A DNA stretch of 64,000 bases from Mangrovibacterium marinum (GCF_003046625.1 NZ_QAAD01000003.1:124001-188000), one strand, 5' to 3'. Shown: positions 18,534 to 28,149, counted from the first letter of the stretch. Made by a program: numbers and translations. Notes: generated from the letters alone by a model not told the origin.

Positions 18534-20117
18534 ATGTTAGATCAAGCATTAAAAGACCAGGTAAAAGGGATTTTTGCCGGTCTGCAAAACAAGTATACCT
18601 TCCTGATTTCGGTTGTCCCGAACCACCCTTCCAAGGCTGAAATAAGAAGCCTGCTGGACGATGTGGCATCCTGTTCGGAAAAGCTGGATGTTCAGGAAAC
18701 CGAAGGAGACGCGCTGTCGTTTTCGATTCTGAAAAACGGGGAAGCCAGTCGCTTCGTGTTCCGCGCCGTACCCACAGGGCACGAATTTACCACCCTCTTG
18801 CTGGCCATTCTGAACCAGGATGGTATTGGCAAAAACCTGCCCGATGCGCTGATGGCTGATCGAATCAAGGGAATTCACAAGCCGATACATCTCAAAAGTT
18901 ACATCTCGCTGAGCTGCACCAACTGCCCCGACGTGGTTCAGGCTCTGAATATCCTGTCGATTCTGAACCCCAATATTCAGCACGAAATTATTGACGGTGG
19001 CATCAACAAAGCCGAAGCCGAGCAACTGAATATCCAGGCCGTGCCAACCGTTTATGCCAATGGCGAACAACTGCACGTTGGCCGCTCGTCGCTGGGCGAA
19101 CTGCTGGGCAAAATTGAAGCACTGAGCGGAACCGAGTTTAATACTGCCGCAGCTCCGGCCAAAAACTACGATGTAATTGTTGCCGGTGGTGGCCCTGCCG
19201 GCGTATCAGCGGCCATATACTCGGCACGCAAAGGTTTTTCAGTTGCTCTGGTAGCCGAGAAAGTGGGCGGCCAGGTAACCGAAACCGTTGATATTGAAAA
19301 CATGATCTCGGTGCCCAAAACAACCGGTTCGCAGTTGAGTGCCAACCTTAAACTTCACCTCGACGATTATAAAATCGATGTTTTGGAAAACCGCCGCGTT
19401 ATCGACATCGAGCTGGTTGACGGCGTCAAGAATATTGAAACATCACTGGGTGAAAAGCTCGCAGCCCCGGCGCTGATTATTGCCACCGGTGCTAGCTGGC
19501 GAAAACTGAATGTGCCCGGCGAAAGCCAGTACATTGGCTCCGGCGTGGCCTTTTGTACTCACTGCGACGGCCCCTTTTACAAGGGCAAACGCGTGGCTGT
19601 AGTCGGAGGTGGCAACTCCGGGCTGGAGGCTGCCATCGACCTTTCGTCGATTGCTTCGGAAGTTACCGTTCTGGAATTTATGGATACGCTGAAAGGCGAC
19701 CAAGTACTGCAGAAAAAAATTGAAGGACTTCCGAATGTGAAGGTGATTACCTCGGCTCAAACGCTAGAAGTATTAGGCGACGGCAACAAAGTAATTGGCA
19801 TGAATTTCAAACACCGCAACGACGAGCGGATTGAAAAACTGGAGCTCGATGGCGTTTTCGTGCAGATTGGCTTAACGGCCAACAGCGGCGTTTTTGCCGA
19901 TCTGGTTGAAACCAACCGCATGGGCGAAATCCTGATCGACGCCAATTGCCGCACCAGCCAGCCGGGGATTTATGCGGCCGGCGACGTATCGCAGGTTCCC
20001 TACAAACAAATTGTAATTGCCATGGGCGAAGGCTCCAAAGCAGCCCTTTCGGCATTCGACGATAATATCAAAGGCGTTCAACTCGGCGTAGTTGACGAAG
20101 CTTTGGCAAACGCCTGA
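18534..20117 (+). CDS. ahpF: Alkyl hydroperoxide reductase subunit F
   Basis: 527 residues, usual for AhpF. The N-terminal tandem thioredoxin-like domain has the active C128-TN-C131 (SCTNCPDV). The FAD-binding fold begins GGGPAG (218-223), the second redox pair is C341-TH-C344 ([10 protein letters not shown]), and the NAD(P)H fold is [12 protein letters not shown]. The C-terminal FAD motif [14 protein letters not shown] is intact. It takes electrons from NADH and passes them through both disulfides to AhpC. It follows ahpC after a terminator and is followed by another terminator, so its level is probably set by read-through. Confidence 0.97.
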   Translation: MLDQALKDQVKGIFAGLQNKYTFLISVVPNHPSKAEIRSLLDDVASCSEKLDVQETEGDALSFSILKNGEASRFVFRAVPTGHEFTTLLLAILNQDGIGKNLPDALMADRIKGIHKPIHLKSYISLSCTNCPDVVQALNILSILNPNIQHEIIDGGINKAEAEQLNIQAVPTVYANGEQLHVGRSSLGELLGKIEALSGTEFNTAAAPAKNYDVIVAGGGPAGVSAAIYSARKGFSVALVAEKVGGQVTETVDIENMISVPKTTGSQLSANLKLHLDDYKIDVLENRRVIDIELVDGVKNIETSLGEKLAAPALIIATGASWRKLNVPGESQYIGSGVAFCTHCDGPFYKGKRVAVVGGGNSGLEAAIDLSSIASEVTVLEFMDTLKGDQVLQKKIEGLPNVKVITSAQTLEVLGDGNKVIGMNFKHRNDERIEKLELDGVFVQIGLTANSGVFADLVETNRMGEILIDANCRTSQPGIYAAGDVSQVPYKQIVIAMGEGSKAALSAFDDNIKGVQLGVVDEALANA

Positions 20118-20121
20118 CAGA

Positions 20122-20149
20122 AAGCTGCCCTTCACGCGGCGGCTTTTTT
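20122..20149 (+). terminator. Terminator of ahpF
   Basis: AAGCTGCC (20122-20129) pairs with GGCGGCTT (20138-20145, one G-T pair) and runs into TTTTTT, right after the ahpF stop. Confidence 0.7.
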
Positions 20150-20236
20150 CTGAAAGTCTTCTTCGGGTGATGCGCCCGCCTGCGGTAGGCTGGTTTTCCA
20201 ACCGCATCGGGGATGCCTTTGGGATGGCTCCCATCG

Positions 20237-20326
20237 CCCCCGCTCTGCTTGCAGAGAGGGGACAGAATTGAATCAATTCGACTGGATTGGTTCATTTCAG
20301 GGGAGAGTTACGGAGAGCTGCTGGTA
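20237..20326. repeat. Dispersed intergenic repeat, copy 1 (second copy 41394-41483)
   Basis: A block of about 90 bases starting CCCCCGCTCTGC and ending GCTGCTGGTA is found again at 41394-41483 with roughly one difference in eight. Both copies carry GCAGAGAGGGGACAG and GGGGAGAGTTAC. Confidence 0.8.
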
Positions 20327-20486
20327 TGCGCTTTGAAAGTTCCTTCCATGGCGTTTCAGAGCCTGCTTTTTTCTCTCCTACCTTTTCTCAACGCGGATCT
20401 TTTGTCCTACCGGACGGGTTTTCATCTTTCTGCAATGGCTTTAGCCATTCAATTTGGGTAGCACCAAAGGCAATACGAAGATTCTC

Positions 20487-20504
20487 CCGTCCCGTACGGG
20501 ACGG
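20487..20504. repeat. Perfect 18-base palindrome
   Basis: CCGTCCCGTACGGGACGG is its own reverse complement. It lies in sequence resembling REP-type elements (GGGTAGCACCAAAGG and CCCTCCGGGATTGCAGG flank it). No gene is adjacent. Confidence 0.65.
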
Positions 20505-20719
20505 AATTTCCCCCACGGAAATGCCACAGCTACCCAAATTGCATCCCTCCGGGATTGCAGGAAGCTTTTCGTTTGATTTCGGTCTCTTAAGAAACATCAC
20601 TCTGTTTCTTTTCTTTATAGCATTTTCGAATGTGAACACTCGATAAAAATAGGCCAACCGGTTCCCAACTTTTTCTCATTGATCAAAACGCCTTCTTTCT
20701 TGTTGATGGTGTTTTAGAG

Positions 20720-20820
20720 CGACAACCCGACAACTTTTGAAAACAACGACAACAGCATCGTCGAAAAATAGTAAACTCTCATTCCTGTTGGTGATTCCCC
20801 AGAATCATGTAGGTTTTTTA
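20720..20820. repeat. Composite ~100-base dispersed repeat, copy 1 (second full copy 57663-57767)
   Basis: The block begins GCGACAACCCGACAAC and ends CATGTAGGTTTTTTA. The same order of motifs recurs at 57663-57767 with scattered mismatches. Its right half (CCTGTTGGTGATTCCCC with AATCATG and a T run) also occurs alone at 40668-40714 and 41148-41196. Confidence 0.85.
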
Positions 20821-20880
20821 TCCGACTGCCGCAAGGCTTCAACAGGTCGACAGATAGCAACAGGATCAGCGAAGAAATGG

Positions 20881-21200
20881 AGTCTTACGTTCAAAAAAAA
20901 CACCCGGACTACTAAATAAAGCAGTAACACGACGAAAAACACAGTATCACGATCAAACAAACCACGACTACTCTCAAATAAGCAGTAGAACGATTAAATA
21001 ACGTCTCTAAATGCGAATTAAACCAGTCTTACTGGCGAATAACCAGTCGGACTGTCGAAAAACTAGTTGGACTGGCAAATAACCAGCTATACTGGCAATA
21101 AAACCAGTTTCACTGCCGAATAACCAGTCAGACTGGCAAAAATACCAGTCCCACTAGTAAATGTTAGTCGTTTCACGATCAACTCAAGCATTCAATTCGA
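20881..21200. repeat. Array of 20-bp-period units containing CCAGTnnnACTGG dyads
   Basis: Writing the sequence in rows of 20 from 20881 lines up a degenerate unit for about 16 rows. The best seven rows (21021-21160) each carry ACCAGTnnnACTGGcaaata or a close variant; the middle three bases differ (CTT, CGG, TGG, TAT, TTC, CAG, CCC) while the arms are kept. Outer rows decay to forms such as AGCAGTAACACGACGAAAAA. The period is two helical turns, so all dyads face the same side of the DNA. It is not coding (20 is not a multiple of three) and not CRISPR (no unique spacers). It ends 250 bases before the EamA gene. Confidence 0.85.
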
Positions 21201-21423
21201 GCAAAAAAGCAATACGACATCATCATCCCACCCCTACGCGTCCGATATTATCCATACGCTTCAAAATAGCAGGAACAAAAGCAAAAACATCATCGCAACT
21301 CCCAAAAAATCGCCGGCAACAATTCGGGACACATCGGCCACGAGCATATCCTTCATGAATTAAGGAATGATTAATCTTCCGGCACATTTCATCCCGGCAC
21401 CGGAGTAATGGCACGAAAGCATA

Positions 21424-21431
21424 TAGCTTTG
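21424..21431 (+). promoter_or_regulatory. -7 element of the EamA transporter gene
   Basis: TAGCTTTG is a full match to TAnnTTTG, 18 bases before the ATG at 21450, which gives a very short leader. No clear -33 element is seen at the expected spacing. Confidence 0.5.
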
Positions 21432-21449
21432 CGCAAAATTTAAGAAAGT

Positions 21450-22352
21450 ATGTGGGTAATTCTGGCGCTGATTTCAGCGGTTTTATTGGGTTTGTATGAT
21501 GTTTTCAAAAAACTTTCGTTGAACGACAATGGCGTATTGCCAGTTCTGTTTTTATCAACCGTCACGGCGGCAGTCGTTGTCACCCCTGTTGTACTCGGAT
21601 CGGCCTGGTTTCCGCAAGCCTTTCAGCAAATTCATCTGTATGTGCCCCCCATCACGGGCCGCGAACATCTGCTGATCTTTATCAAATCGGTTATCGTGGT
21701 CGGCAGCTGGATTTTTGCTTTTCACGCCATGAAACACCTGCCCATCACCCTGATCTCGCCCATCCGTGCTACCGGCCCCATCTGGACCCTGATTGGAGCG
21801 ATCCTGATTTTTCAGGAACGCCTGAACGCCATGCAATGGGTGGGTGTGGCCATCACCCTGTTCTTCTTCTACCTGCTGTCAACAGCCGGCAAGCTCGAAG
21901 GCATCAGCTTCCGCCGCAACATCTGGATTTTCTGCATCATTGCCGCCACCCTGCTGGGAGCTGCCAGCGGCCTGTTCGACAAGTACCTGCTGCGCCAAAT
22001 TGACCGGATTGCCGTGCAAGCCTGGTTTTCGTTTTACCAGGTTGTGGTGATGCTACCCGCCATAGCCCTGTTCCGCTGGCGGCTACCGCGCGAAAAACGC
22101 CCCGCTTTTGAGTGGCGCTGGAGCATCCCGCTGATTGCCATTTTTCTGCTCTTCGCCGATTACGCCTATTTCTACTCCTTAAGCATTCCCGATTCGATGA
22201 TCTCCATCGTGTCAGCTTTACGCCGTGGCGGCGTACTGGTTGCTTTTGTAACCGGAGCCATCCTGTTTCGCGAACGAAATATTAAAAAGAAGGGTCTCTA
22301 CCTGCTGGGAATTTTACTGGGTATTTTGATTATCAGCTTTGGCACACACTGA
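21450..22352 (+). CDS. EamA/DMT-family inner-membrane transporter
   Basis: 300 residues with about ten hydrophobic segments in two EamA repeats. Visible cues are the N-terminal MWVILALISAVLLGLYDVFK helix, the end of repeat one (ISPIRATGPIWTLIGAILIF, QERLNAMQWVGVAITL) and the matching end of repeat two (SALRRGGVLVAFVTGAILFR, then NIKKKGLYLLGILLGILIIS). EamA proteins export or import small metabolites such as amino acids or nucleotides; the substrate cannot be read here. It is 99 bases upstream of the macrodomain gene and may share its transcript. Confidence 0.9.
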   Translation: MWVILALISAVLLGLYDVFKKLSLNDNGVLPVLFLSTVTAAVVVTPVVLGSAWFPQAFQQIHLYVPPITGREHLLIFIKSVIVVGSWIFAFHAMKHLPITLISPIRATGPIWTLIGAILIFQERLNAMQWVGVAITLFFFYLLSTAGKLEGISFRRNIWIFCIIAATLLGAASGLFDKYLLRQIDRIAVQAWFSFYQVVVMLPAIALFRWRLPREKRPAFEWRWSIPLIAIFLLFADYAYFYSLSIPDSMISIVSALRRGGVLVAFVTGAILFRERNIKKKGLYLLGILLGILIISFGTH

Positions 22353-22451
22353 CAATCCACACCGGGAAGCACTCATTCTTTTGGAATAAAACCGAAAAAT
22401 GAACTTCTCCCGTTGATTCGGTAACATTTCCTGTTAATTTTAAAGGAAAAA

Positions 22452-22964
22452 ATGGAACGCATACAACTTTTTCAGGGAGACATCACCCAAATGCATGTCG
22501 ATGCCATTGTAAATGCAGCCAACAAAAGCCTTTTGGGCGGCGGCGGTGTCGACGGAGCAATCCACCGTACGGCAGGACCACGGCTACTCGAAGAATGTCG
22601 GAAGCTGAAAGGCTGCGAAACCGGCGAAGCAAAAATAACAGGAGCTTACAAACTCCCCTGTCGCTTTGTGATTCACACGGTTGGACCGGTTTGGTATGGC
22701 GGCGAAATTGGCGAAGCAGAGCTGTTGGCCAACGCTTACCGCAACAGCCTGAAACTGGCCAGGGACCATCAGCTAAAAACCATTGCGTTCCCCAATATCA
22801 GCACCGGAGTTTACCATTTCCCGAAAGACAAAGCCGCCCAAATAGCGATCCGGACTGTTCGCGAATTTTTGAGCAACAATGCCCTGCCCGAAACCGTGAC
22901 CTTCTGTGTGTATGACGATGAAAACAGGACCATTTACCAGGACTTGCTTAAACATGAGGCCTAA
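22452..22964 (+). CDS. Macrodomain O-acetyl-ADP-ribose deacetylase family protein (YmdB-like)
   Basis: 170 residues, a single macrodomain. The ADP-ribose binding motifs are intact: [20 protein letters not shown] with AIHRTAG, then [12 protein letters not shown] and [18 protein letters not shown]. This is the MacroD/YmdB subtype, which removes acetyl from O-acetyl-ADP-ribose or ADP-ribose from acidic residues. No sirtuin or ADP-ribosyltransferase partner is nearby. It lies 26 bases upstream of the hybrid kinase start and may be co-transcribed with it. The call of the family is firm, the physiological substrate is not. Confidence 0.95.
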   Translation: MERIQLFQGDITQMHVDAIVNAANKSLLGGGGVDGAIHRTAGPRLLEECRKLKGCETGEAKITGAYKLPCRFVIHTVGPVWYGGEIGEAELLANAYRNSLKLARDHQLKTIAFPNISTGVYHFPKDKAAQIAIRTVREFLSNNALPETVTFCVYDDENRTIYQDLLKHEA

Positions 22965-22990
22965 TCAGGCTGTTTCAACAGAAACAGTTG

Positions 22991-25453
22991 ATGCGACACA
23001 AAAACGCTGAACACAAGAAAACAGAATACGCACCTGTTATGAAATTCTTTAAAATAGAAATTCAGATTACCTTGTTAACGCTGGTGATAGCAGCCGCTGT
23101 TGTGGGCTCGGGCTACCTGGTCTACTCCAGCCTATCGCAAATTATCGATTCAATACACAAAGAAGCACGGCCCGACTACAAACTCCTGCTGATAAAAGAT
23201 ATTGCACTCGACCTGAATGAAGTTGAAAACTCGGTTCGTCTCTACAGTTTAACGGGCAACGAAGATTTCATCTACAACTTCCACCAACTAACCAAGCAGG
23301 TGCACGTGAAGCTGAATGATCTGGAAGATTATGCTATTCCGGAGACTAACGAACTGCAGCAGATTGATTCGATCCGGATGCTCTCGAACCGCAAACTGGT
23401 ACTGTGGACGCAAATCCGGAACCTGCACAAACAAAAGATTCAGGAACCATCCACCAGCTTGCTCAGCCAGCTATCCTCTAAAATTGATACCGTTTTCATT
23501 CAGCCCGATACCATTACATTTGAAAAACCACAAAAAGCCGGCTTTTTTAAACGCCTGGGGCGTGCCTTTAGCAAACAGGATACGGCCACGCAGGCGCCTG
23601 TCATCATTGATAAACAGGAAGAAAAAGAACAACTCAAACAAGAGATTGCCGAGGTGGAACAACAAATGAGCTCGTCCAACCGCGAGCTGCAACGACAGGA
23701 AAAAAAGTTGCTCGAAAACAACATTCTTGCAACAAACCAAATTAACCGGCTGATTGCACAGCTGGAACAAAAAGAACAGCGCCGTCTGGAAAGCAAAACC
23801 GAAGAGGCCGACCTCATGGCCGCTCAAATTTATCGACGCATCGTCCTCTTCACCGGGGCCTCGGTACTGTTGCTCACCATTGTGCTGATCCTGTTCTTCC
23901 GCAACCTGAAGTACACCAAAGCCTATCAGACGATGCTGCAACGGGCGCGCCGCGATGCCGAAAGCCTGGCCAAAGCCAAAGAACGGTTCGTGGCCACCGT
24001 GAGCCACGAGATGCGCACACCGCTGAACGCCATCTTCGGACTGAGCGAACAAATGCTGCAACGCCCGACATCAGCCGATTTAAAGCAGGACCTGACCATT
24101 GTGCAAAGCTCGGCCCAACACCTGATCCGCTTAGTCAACGACACGCTTGATTTCTCGAAAACGGAATCGCAAACGATGACCTTCGAAGAGCTTGATTTTG
24201 CCCCCTCGGAACTGCTTCGCGAGATCATTCGCCTGCACCAAGGTCCGGCAGAAGAAAAAGGCCTTCAACTGGAATTGAAAGATTCGCTCCCCACCAAACG
24301 GGTGTACAAGGGCGACCCCATACGCCTGAAGCAAATCCTGATCAACCTGTTTACCAATGCCATCAAATTCACCGAAACCGGAGGCGTAAGCCTGGAAGCA
24401 TGCGAAGAAAAATTAAGCGACGGACAATTCAAGCTCGTTGTTGATGTGGTCGATTCGGGAGCTGGCATGCCCGGCGATCAGCTCGACAAAATATTCGAGG
24501 CCTTCGTTCAGCTGGATGGCAAAAACGCACAAAAACACCGCGGTGCCGGGCTAGGGCTGGCGATCGTGAAAAAACTGGTCGATCTGCAAGGCGGACAAAT
24601 TGCCGTAAAAAGCCTGGTTGGTAAAGGCACCCGTTTTTCCTTTGAAATTCCCTATGCCGAAGGTGATCCGCAAAAGCTGGAGCAAGCCTCTGCGGCGACT
24701 TTCGAAATTCCCGACTGGTTCAGCCAGCTACGCATCCTGCTGGTTGACGATGAAGAGTTCAACCGCCATCTTTTAAAAAATATCCTGAAGAAATGGCAAA
24801 TCCAATTCGACGAAGCACAGAACGGACTGGAAGCCCTGGCCAACTATCAACAGCAATCGTACAATTTGGTATTGATGGATCGGCGAATGCCGGAGATAGA
24901 CGGACTGGAAGCCAGCAAACAAATTCTCGAATCCGACCATTCGGCCAATATCGTGCTCTTAACCGCAACCAACCAGCAAGAAGATGAAGCCGAATATCAA
25001 CAAATCGGGATCAAACAGGTGGTCCGGAAACCCTTTCCGCAGCGGGTTCTATTCGAGTTGATTATTCAGCTAAAGGACCAACTCCTCGCTACCGGGCAGC
25101 GTAACACGGAAGCAACCGAGGATAATTTCGACCTGGAGAATCTAAAATCAACCTTCGGTGGCGATGAGCAATTTATGCAGGAAATGATCGAACTCTTTAT
25201 CAGTTCGGCCCAAAAATGTTTGATTTCGCTGGATGCAGCCTTCGCCAATCAGGACCGGAACAGCCTGACTGAAGCAGCCCACAAACTGGCCGCACCTACC
25301 AAACATCTGATGGCCACCGAGCTTTACAAGCAACTAAAATCGCTTGAACAAGAAGGAGAAACAGGCGATTGGAACGAATTAAAAGCCCAAATTGAGCAAA
25401 CGAAACGACAAATCCACCAGCTGATCGATCAGCTAAACCGGGAGATCCGTTAG
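22991..25453 (+). CDS. Hybrid sensor histidine kinase (TM-sensor-TM-HisKA-HATPase-REC-Hpt)
   Basis: 820 residues. Two membrane helices (about 24-46 and 284-304) flank a periplasmic helical domain with coiled coil. The H-box is ATVSHEMRTPLNAI with H339, the ATPase lobe has LFTNAIKFT, DSGAGMP and GAGLGLAIVKKL, the receiver has D630 in LVLMDRRMPEIDG, and a C-terminal Hpt domain has H764 in EAAHKLAAPTKH. So it carries a complete His-Asp-His relay. The partner is very likely the sigma-54-type regulator 91 bases downstream. Its stimulus is unknown. A TTG one codon before and an ATG at 23039 (MKFFKIEIQ, right before the first TM helix) are alternative starts, and the latter is quite plausible. Confidence 0.93.
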   Translation: MRHKNAEHKKTEYAPVMKFFKIEIQITLLTLVIAAAVVGSGYLVYSSLSQIIDSIHKEARPDYKLLLIKDIALDLNEVENSVRLYSLTGNEDFIYNFHQLTKQVHVKLNDLEDYAIPETNELQQIDSIRMLSNRKLVLWTQIRNLHKQKIQEPSTSLLSQLSSKIDTVFIQPDTITFEKPQKAGFFKRLGRAFSKQDTATQAPVIIDKQEEKEQLKQEIAEVEQQMSSSNRELQRQEKKLLENNILATNQINRLIAQLEQKEQRRLESKTEEADLMAAQIYRRIVLFTGASVLLLTIVLILFFRNLKYTKAYQTMLQRARRDAESLAKAKERFVATVSHEMRTPLNAIFGLSEQMLQRPTSADLKQDLTIVQSSAQHLIRLVNDTLDFSKTESQTMTFEELDFAPSELLREIIRLHQGPAEEKGLQLELKDSLPTKRVYKGDPIRLKQILINLFTNAIKFTETGGVSLEACEEKLSDGQFKLVVDVVDSGAGMPGDQLDKIFEAFVQLDGKNAQKHRGAGLGLAIVKKLVDLQGGQIAVKSLVGKGTRFSFEIPYAEGDPQKLEQASAATFEIPDWFSQLRILLVDDEEFNRHLLKNILKKWQIQFDEAQNGLEALANYQQQSYNLVLMDRRMPEIDGLEASKQILESDHSANIVLLTATNQQEDEAEYQQIGIKQVVRKPFPQRVLFELIIQLKDQLLATGQRNTEATEDNFDLENLKSTFGGDEQFMQEMIELFISSAQKCLISLDAAFANQDRNSLTEAAHKLAAPTKHLMATELYKQLKSLEQEGETGDWNELKAQIEQTKRQIHQLIDQLNREIR

Positions 25454-25544
25454 CCCCCGAAGGATTCTCAAAATGAGAATTTCGATCAAAATCAATCTAT
25501 TTATTACTAACTTGCCGCCCTGGAAAACAAATTAAACGCCGCGT

Positions 25545-26900
25545 ATGTCAGAGAAAGCCTTTAAAATATTTGTCGTTGAAGACGATGAATGGTACCGCAG
25601 ATTACTAATACACAACCTATCGCTAAACCCAGATTACGAAATACAGGCCTTCGAAAATGGCAAAGACTGCCTGGCCCGCCTGGATGAGCAACCCGACCTG
25701 ATTACACTCGACTATCGACTGCCCGACATGAAGGGCTTGGATATCCTGAAGCAGGTGAAAGCCATGAATGAAGATATCCAGGTCATTCTGATTTCCGAAC
25801 AGGATGATATATCCGTTGTTGTTGAACTACTGAAAGAAGGTGCCTACGACTACATTGTCAAGTCGCGCGATATTAAAGAGCGCCTGTTGAATACGGTCCA
25901 CAACATCCGCACCCGAACTGCCCTCAAGCAAGAGATCAGCAGCCTGCGCAAAGAGGTTAAGAAGAAGTACAGCTATCAAAATACCATCATTGGCAACAGT
26001 CAGGCGACACAACATATTTTCGAACTGATTGACAAAGCTACGCGCACCAACATCACCGTGACAGTTACCGGCGAGACCGGAACCGGAAAGGAGCTGGTTG
26101 CCAAAGCCATCCACTATAATTCGAACCGGGCTAAAATGCCCTTTGTTGCAGTTAATGTGGCGGCTATCCCCAAAGACCTGATTGAAAGCGAACTGTTTGG
26201 CCACGAAAAAGGTTCGTTTACCGGAGCCAACTTCCGGCGGATTGGAAAATTTGAAGAAGCCGACGGGGGAACGCTTTTCTTAGACGAAATGGCCGAAATG
26301 GACATCTCCCTGCAGGCAAAACTGCTCCGCGCCCTGCAAGAGCGGGAGATCATCCGCATTGGCAGTAATGCGCCGGTAAAGATTGACTGCCGCATTATTA
26401 TTGCCACCAACCGAAACCTGCTGGAAGAAGTGAAGCTCGGAAATTTCCGCCAGGATTTGTACTACCGCCTTTACGGCCTTCCCATTGAGTTGCCGCCGCT
26501 GAGAGCCCGCGGAAACGACATCGTCATGTTGGCCAAACACTTTATACAACAGTTTTGCGCCGAAAACAAGATGAACAACAAAAGCCTCAGCGCCGAAGCC
26601 TCAAAAAAACTTATGAGCTATGCATTTCCCGGAAACATTCGCGAGCTGAAATCAATTATGGAGCTGGCCGTTACGCTCTGCGATCAGGACGAGATAAGCA
26701 CCGATCATATTTTGTTTGGAGGTGGCCACGATGCCATGGCCGATATCACCAGCCGGGAAATGACCCTGCGCGAATACGACATCCAGATTGTAAAAACTTT
26801 TCTGAAAAAATACGACAACAACACCAAACTGGTGGCCGAAAAGCTGGACATTGGCGTTGCAACCATCTACCGGATGCTGAAAGAAGATAAAGCTTCCTGA
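25545..26900 (+). CDS. Sigma-54-dependent response regulator (NtrC family)
   Basis: 451 residues. The receiver domain has phospho-acceptor D56 in LITLDYRLPDMKG. The AAA+ domain has Walker A GETGTGKE (176-183), the sigma-54 contact loop GSFTGA (223-228) in place of the usual GAFTGA, and Walker B TLFLDEMA (243-250). The C-terminal Fis-type helix-turn-helix is KLVAEKLDIGVATIYRMLKE. It should activate RNA polymerase carrying RpoN when phosphorylated, most likely by the Hpt domain of the upstream hybrid kinase. A terminator follows. The nearest candidate target is the coiled-coil gene downstream, where a TGGCAC element is seen at 27104. Confidence 0.96.
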   Translation: MSEKAFKIFVVEDDEWYRRLLIHNLSLNPDYEIQAFENGKDCLARLDEQPDLITLDYRLPDMKGLDILKQVKAMNEDIQVILISEQDDISVVVELLKEGAYDYIVKSRDIKERLLNTVHNIRTRTALKQEISSLRKEVKKKYSYQNTIIGNSQATQHIFELIDKATRTNITVTVTGETGTGKELVAKAIHYNSNRAKMPFVAVNVAAIPKDLIESELFGHEKGSFTGANFRRIGKFEEADGGTLFLDEMAEMDISLQAKLLRALQEREIIRIGSNAPVKIDCRIIIATNRNLLEEVKLGNFRQDLYYRLYGLPIELPPLRARGNDIVMLAKHFIQQFCAENKMNNKSLSAEASKKLMSYAFPGNIRELKSIMELAVTLCDQDEISTDHILFGGGHDAMADITSREMTLREYDIQIVKTFLKKYDNNTKLVAEKLDIGVATIYRMLKEDKAS

Positions 26901-26924
26901 TCAGCTCCGCCCAAAAAAATTGAA

Positions 26925-26957
26925 AGCGAATGGGTCACCGACCGGTTCGCTTTTTTT
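26925..26957 (+). terminator. Terminator of the kinase/regulator operon
   Basis: AGCGAA...TTCGCT hairpin (26925-26951) with an inner GGT/ACC pair runs into TTTTTTT. Confidence 0.75.
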
Positions 26958-27103
26958 AGATCCCACTGGTTTTCATTTTGAAAAAAACAAGCTCCTCAGT
27001 ATCATATTGAAAAAGAAAGAGCAATCGCCCAGAATCACAAATAACTATCGACCAGAACTTTACTCCACAAGCATTTCATCTGGCATATCCTTTGGCTATA
27101 TCG

Positions 27104-27120
27104 TGGCACAACACGTTTGA
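27104..27120 (+). promoter_or_regulatory. Possible sigma-54 promoter, half match
   Basis: TGGCAC (27104-27109) matches the -24 element of RpoN promoters, but the -12 side reads TTTGA where TTGC is expected at 10-base spacing, so the site is imperfect. It lies 44 bases before the ATG of the coiled-coil gene and directly after an NtrC-family regulator gene. Confidence 0.3.
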
Positions 27121-27163
27121 AGCGAGTTGAAAATTACAAACTAATAAAATGGAGAGTTATACC

Positions 27164-28066
27164 ATGGATAAAAAACAAGTAAAAACAATTGCAATTGCAG
27201 CTGCACTATTGGTAGTTGCAATTTTGGGCGGAGTATACGTTTACACGCAGAAAGAAGCACAACTAAAGTCTTTAACTTCGGAAAAGACTGCACTGATTGA
27301 AGAAATGCAAGCGAAAGATTCGTTAATGAACGATCTGGAAAGCACCTTTACGGAAATTGAAAACAGCTTAACCTTCATTAAAGAAAAACGAAGCAACCTG
27401 TCAATTGAAGAAGGCGAAGGCGTTCAGAATCAAAAAAAGGAGCTGATTGCTGATATCGCGTTGATGAATACCATGTTGAATGAGAGCAGCAAAAAAATTG
27501 AAGAACTGGAAGCGAAATTGAAAAAATCAGGCGTTAACCTGCGCGCTTTCGAAAAACGCATTGCTGCCCTGAACAAGGATATCAACACGCAAAACACACA
27601 AATTGCCGAATTGAAGCAACTGGTGGAGCAAAAAGACTTTCAGATTACTGAACTCGAAACAAAAATCACCGAACAGAACGACTTCCTGGCCAGTCAGACC
27701 GACTCCCTGACTAAAGAATCGGAACGTTTGGTAGAACGTACCAACGAGCTAAACACGGCACACGTAGCCTACGGAACGTATACCGAGCTGAAAGAAAAAG
27801 GACTGCTGGTGAAAGAAGGTGGTATTTTAGGTCTGGCGGCCAACAAAGTTGTGAACAACCAGCTTGACGAAGACTACTTCACAACCATCGATATCCGCGA
27901 CACCAAAATCATTCCTCTGCACTCGAAAAAAGCACAGGTGATTTCAGAACACCCGGCCGAGTCGTACTCATTGGTTGAAGAAGATGGCCAGATTGCCTAC
28001 CTGCAAATCGACAATCCGGACGAATTCTGGAAGATTTCAAAATACGCAGTCATCGAGGTGAAATAA
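27164..28066 (+). CDS. Membrane-anchored coiled-coil protein of unknown function
   Basis: 300 residues from the ATG at 27164. One N-terminal membrane helix (KTIAIAAALLVVAILGGVYV, about 6-25) is followed by a long coiled coil (about 28-210, heptads rich in Leu, Glu and Lys) and a compact C-terminal domain (about 215-300: HVAYGTYTELKEKGLLVKEG, later DTKIIPLHSKKAQVISEHPA). I recognise the type as a common Bacteroidota hypothetical protein, but no function is known. An upstream ATG (27149) exists; I prefer 27164 because GGAGAG lies seven bases before it. It follows the two-component genes after a terminator and ends at a perfect terminator. Confidence 0.85.
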   Translation: MDKKQVKTIAIAAALLVVAILGGVYVYTQKEAQLKSLTSEKTALIEEMQAKDSLMNDLESTFTEIENSLTFIKEKRSNLSIEEGEGVQNQKKELIADIALMNTMLNESSKKIEELEAKLKKSGVNLRAFEKRIAALNKDINTQNTQIAELKQLVEQKDFQITELETKITEQNDFLASQTDSLTKESERLVERTNELNTAHVAYGTYTELKEKGLLVKEGGILGLAANKVVNNQLDEDYFTTIDIRDTKIIPLHSKKAQVISEHPAESYSLVEEDGQIAYLQIDNPDEFWKISKYAVIEVK

Positions 28067-28149
28067 ACATCCCGTTGTCCATAGAAAACGAAATTCGATA
28101 AAAATATTTAAAAGATCCCTTACCTCGAATAATTGCGTTTAACAAGCAA

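Larger units (their letters stand above)
20150..20719. other. Non-coding mosaic of dispersed intergenic repeats
   Basis: No believable gene: frames are short, overlapping and without family features. The sequence is a patchwork of pieces that recur at 40560-41483: the CCGCATC-flanked pieces near 20180-20220, a 90-base block at 20237-20326, and the TTTTGTCCTACCGGACGGG element at 20399-20417. A perfect 18-base palindrome lies at 20487-20504. Confidence 0.6.

Noticed and set aside
20881-21200. Possible CRISPR array
   Set aside because: Units are 20 bp with no unique spacers, and no cas genes are near. It is a tandem array of degenerate dyads.
26920-27120. 66-codon frame after the response regulator
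   Set aside because: It starts within the terminator hairpin and shows no family features.
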